DNA of 64,000 nucleotides from Halpernia sp048269545 (lineage in GTDB: Bacteria; Bacteroidota; Bacteroidia; Flavobacteriales; Weeksellaceae). Positions within the stretch are counted from its first letter, which is position 1. Each line of letters starts with the position of its first letter. The stretch spans positions 248,001-312,000 of the forward strand of contig NZ_JBLXIJ010000001.1 in NCBI RefSeq assembly GCF_048269545.1. Direction: 5' to 3'. Shown here piece by piece: positions 61,304 to 64,000 of this stretch. A program made the translations under genes and the position numbers. The notes under the pieces were generated by a model that saw only the letters and a program-made list of their open reading frames with translations, was not told the origin of the DNA and searched no databases.

Positions 61304-63457
61304 ATGAGTAAAAAGAAATATCATAGCGAAAAAAACACCAATAAACTTCAAGAAATAGGAAGATTAATTGTAAGATTTATGAATGGAAATTCCACTAAAA
61401 TCTATAATTATAAACAGATTTCTGACGGAATAGATTATAAAAACCCGCGACAAAGAGAACAAGTTATTCAAGCTTTGCACAAACTTTTAGCAAGTGAAAA
61501 AATAAAAGAAGTAGAAAAAGGAAAGTATATCATTAATCTTAAAATTAAAGGAACTTTAACTGGGAAAATTGATTTTAACCAAAGTGGAAACGCTTATGTA
61601 AAAGTTGAAGAATTAGAAGATGATGTTTTTATACATCAGAAAAATGTGAAAGATGCTTTGCAAGGCGATAAAGTTTTAATAATCACTTATAATTTTAAAG
61701 GAAAAAAATTAGAAGGTTCTGTGGTAGAAGTTATCGAGAGAAATAGAACCGAATTTGTTGGAACTTTCCAATTGATAGAACATAAAGATTTTGGCTTTGT
61801 TATTTGTGATAAAAAAGTGCTAAACACCGATATTTTTATTTCTAAAAATCATTTTAATGGTGCAAAAGATGGCGAAAAAGTCGTTGTGAAAATGCTTAAT
61901 TGGGAACCAGGAAACAAAAACCCATCGGGGGAAATAATTCAAGTTTTAGGAACTCCAGGAAATCATGAAACAGAAATCCATTCAATTCTTGCAGAATATG
62001 GATTGCCTTATGAATTTCCTGAAGAAGTTGAAAGAGAAGCACAGAATATAGACAAATCAATTGGCGGAAAAGAATTAGAAAAGCGTCGCGATATGCGTAA
62101 TATTTGCACTTTCACCATAGATCCGAAAGATGCAAAAGATTTTGATGATGCACTTTCCATACAAAAATTAGAAAATGGAAACTGGGAAATCGGTGTTCAT
62201 ATTGCAGATGTTTCCCATTATGTGCAACCAGGAACAATTTTGGATGATGAAGCTTACAAAAGAGCAACTTCAGTTTATTTGGTAGATCGCGTTGTACCAA
62301 TGCTTCCCGAAGTTTTAAGTAATGAAGTTTGTTCACTTCGTCCGAATGAAGAAAAATATACTTTTTCTGCTGTTTTTGAATTAAATGATAAAGCAGAAGT
62401 AATAAAAGAATGGTTTGGAAGAACAATCACTTATTCTGATCGCCGTTTTTCTTACGAAGATGCACAAGAAAGAATTGAGAAAAAAGAGGGAGACTTAACA
62501 GAAGAAATTTTGACTTTAGACCGTCTCGCAAAAATTTTAAGAAAAGAAAGAATTGAAAATGGTGCGATTACTTTTGATAGAAGTGAAGTCCGTTTTAATC
62601 TTGATGAAAACCACAATCCAATAGGTGTATATTTTAAAATTAGCAAAGATTCTAATCATTTAATTGAAGAATTTATGCTTTTAGCGAATAAAAAAGTTTC
62701 AGAATTTGTTTCTTTAAAAAAGAATGGAACTCCCACGCAAAATACTTTTATTTATAGAGTTCATGAAGATCCAGATCCAGTAAAACTAGAAGCTTTGCGA
62801 GAATTTGTGGGGACTTTTGGTTATAAAATGGATTTGGCAAATACTAAAAAAGTTGCGGAATCTTTAAATAAATTACTGAAAGATGTGCAAGGAAAAGGCG
62901 AAGAAAACATGATTGAAACTTTGGCGATGCGAAGTATGAGTAAAGCGATTTATTCCACTGATCCAATTGGTCATTACGGATTGGGTTTTGATTATTATTC
63001 GCATTTTACTTCACCAATTAGAAGATATCCAGATTTAATTGCGCACCGCTTATTACAACATTATCTTGATGGCGGAAGATCTCCTTACAAACCAGAATAT
63101 GAGGAAAAGTGCAAACATTGTAGCGCACAAGAACGCTTAGCTGCAGATGCAGAAAGAGATTCTATAAAATTTATGCAAGTGAAATTTATGCAATCACACC
63201 TCAATGAAGAATTTACAGGCGTAATTTCCGGCGTTGCAGAATTCGGTTTTTGGGTTCAAATTCCACAAAATGGAGCAGAAGGATTAATAAAATTACGAGA
63301 TTTGATGGATGATTCTTATCAATATGACCAAAAAACACACGCTGTTTATGGAAAACGAACGGGAAATAAATATCAGTTGGGAGATGAATTGAAGATTAAA
63401 GTGGTAAAAGCTAATCTTATTGCCAAACAACTTGATTTTAAAATTGTAGAAAATTAG
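61304..63457 (+). CDS. rnr: ribonuclease R
   Basis: 3'-5' exoribonuclease. 717 residues: N-terminal helix-turn-helix-like segment, cold-shock domains, the RNB catalytic domain with FTIDPKDAKDFDDALSI (metal aspartates) and VHIADVSHYV, the later HYGLGFDYYSHFTSPIRRYPDLIAHR, and a C-terminal S1 domain (FTGVISGVAEFGFWVQI). Degrades structured RNA. Confidence 0.96.
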   Translation: MSKKKYHSEKNTNKLQEIGRLIVRFMNGNSTKIYNYKQISDGIDYKNPRQREQVIQALHKLLASEKIKEVEKGKYIINLKIKGTLTGKIDFNQSGNAYVKVEELEDDVFIHQKNVKDALQGDKVLIITYNFKGKKLEGSVVEVIERNRTEFVGTFQLIEHKDFGFVICDKKVLNTDIFISKNHFNGAKDGEKVVVKMLNWEPGNKNPSGEIIQVLGTPGNHETEIHSILAEYGLPYEFPEEVEREAQNIDKSIGGKELEKRRDMRNICTFTIDPKDAKDFDDALSIQKLENGNWEIGVHIADVSHYVQPGTILDDEAYKRATSVYLVDRVVPMLPEVLSNEVCSLRPNEEKYTFSAVFELNDKAEVIKEWFGRTITYSDRRFSYEDAQERIEKKEGDLTEEILTLDRLAKILRKERIENGAITFDRSEVRFNLDENHNPIGVYFKISKDSNHLIEEFMLLANKKVSEFVSLKKNGTPTQNTFIYRVHEDPDPVKLEALREFVGTFGYKMDLANTKKVAESLNKLLKDVQGKGEENMIETLAMRSMSKAIYSTDPIGHYGLGFDYYSHFTSPIRRYPDLIAHRLLQHYLDGGRSPYKPEYEEKCKHCSAQERLAADAERDSIKFMQVKFMQSHLNEEFTGVISGVAEFGFWVQIPQNGAEGLIKLRDLMDDSYQYDQKTHAVYGKRTGNKYQLGDELKIKVVKANLIAKQLDFKIVEN

Positions 63458-63492
63458 TTTTCTCACAAGAAATCAATTAAAAATTTCAACGC

Positions 63493-64000
63493 ATGTTAGA
63501 ATTAATTTTTTCAGCGATCGGTTTAGGCTTTATGCTAAGTTTGGTTTTCATAGGTCCTATATTTTTTTTATTAATAGAAACCAGCTTTTCACGAGGAGCA
63601 AAACATGCATTATCACTGGATTTCGGCGTAGTCACAGCAGATATTTTATGTATTGTTGCAGCTTATTTTGCAAGTGATGACTTGGTTACTTTAATAGATC
63701 AACATCCAGGATTTTATAGGATTACAGCTTTGATAATTTTCGTTTATGCACTCTTTATGATGAATTCTAAAACCAAAATGCATCTTTCAGGTGAAGAGAA
63801 ACTCATAGGACAGAATTATTATAAAGCGTTTATTAATGGTTTTTTATTAAATATTTTAAATATTGGTGTCGTTTTATTTTGGTTGGTAACGGTCATTTCC
63901 GTGCGGAATTCTTACCCTAAAAGCAATGACTTTGTACTTTACATCGGACTTGTAATTGCAACATATCTTTTAATCGATTTACTTAAAATATTTTTAGCCA
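63493..64000 (+). CDS. LysE family translocator, C-terminus cut off by the window edge
   Basis: The frame from the ATG at 63493 is open to the edge (169 residues). Hydrophobic helices near 2-26, 39-60 and 75-92, with FIGPIFFLLIETSFSRGAKHALSLDFGVVTADIL, resemble LysE/RhtB amino-acid exporters. It lies 35 bp after the RNase R gene. The substrate is unknown. Confidence 0.8.
   Translation, partial: MLELIFSAIGLGFMLSLVFIGPIFFLLIETSFSRGAKHALSLDFGVVTADILCIVAAYFASDDLVTLIDQHPGFYRITALIIFVYALFMMNSKTKMHLSGEEKLIGQNYYKAFINGFLLNILNIGVVLFWLVTVISVRNSYPKSNDFVLYIGLVIATYLLIDLLKIFLA

Noticed and set aside
1..64000. CRISPR array, prophage, toxin-antitoxin or other defence genes
   Set aside because: No regularly spaced repeats, integrase, phage structural gene or recognisable defence gene found in any part of the window.

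Overview
The window is a stretch of ordinary chromosome from a low-GC member of the Bacteroidota, most likely a flavobacterium of the Chryseobacterium/Weeksellaceae kind. Evidence: very AT-rich coding sequence, promoters of the Bacteroidota type (TTTG-N19-TAnnTTTG), a GLPGLI-family protein, a MurF-Alr fusion, a patatin-barrel protein, several TonB-dependent receptors and 2TM-domain proteins. There is no phage, integrase, insertion sequence or CRISPR array. The accessory content is small regulatory DNA and short dispersed repeats.

Layout. 1-3.8 kb: suf operon for Fe-S clusters (A-type carrier, sufB, sufC, sufD cut by the window edge) under a near-perfect consensus promoter. 3.9-12.9 kb: envelope genes (GLPGLI protein, L,D-transpeptidase-like protein, small Cys-rich protein plus a TonB receptor carrying a metal-binding HMA domain, MsrB lipoprotein, DUF445 protein, exbB-exbD-tonB). 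13-18.7 kb: DUF885 peptidase, then a PAS histidine kinase, a lone receiver, hemD and hemE packed head to tail. 19-25 kb: sufS, glyS, folC, tRNA-Val, and a GT4-sufE-GT9 operon. 26-32 kb: clpC, an MFS exporter, a GreA/GreB-like factor and mnmA.

32-39.4 kb is the most unusual block: a one-strand operon of 2TM-domain proteins, a LytS-like histidine kinase fused to a 2TM domain, an isoprenylcysteine-methyltransferase-like membrane protein and a LytTR response regulator, followed upstream by a TPR-like secreted protein and a TonB receptor. All three transcription units carry the same two-half-site operator, matching the LytTR consensus with a 12-bp spacer, 33 or 34 bp upstream of a TATCTTT(A/G) -7 box. 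I read this as a local LytTR regulon.

39-50 kb: SodC, Prc-type protease, surE, an SMR exporter, guaC, an egtB-egtD-racemase-like operon (ergothioneine or a relative), fabG, rsmI, a coiled-coil protein and tdk. 50-64 kb: murF-alr, a patatin-barrel protein, ybeY, mnmG, a C92-like peptidase, a methyltransferase, pgk, rpiB, RNase R and a LysE-type exporter cut by the edge. mnmG is flanked by two perfect 16-bp parS palindromes, and the 610-bp AT-rich gap between pgk and rpiB contains DnaA-box sequences. Together these suggest that the right end of the window holds or adjoins the chromosomal origin.

Three kinds of intergenic repeat are also present. One ~200-bp type occurs twice and shows compensatory changes in its stems, so its folded structure appears to be maintained.
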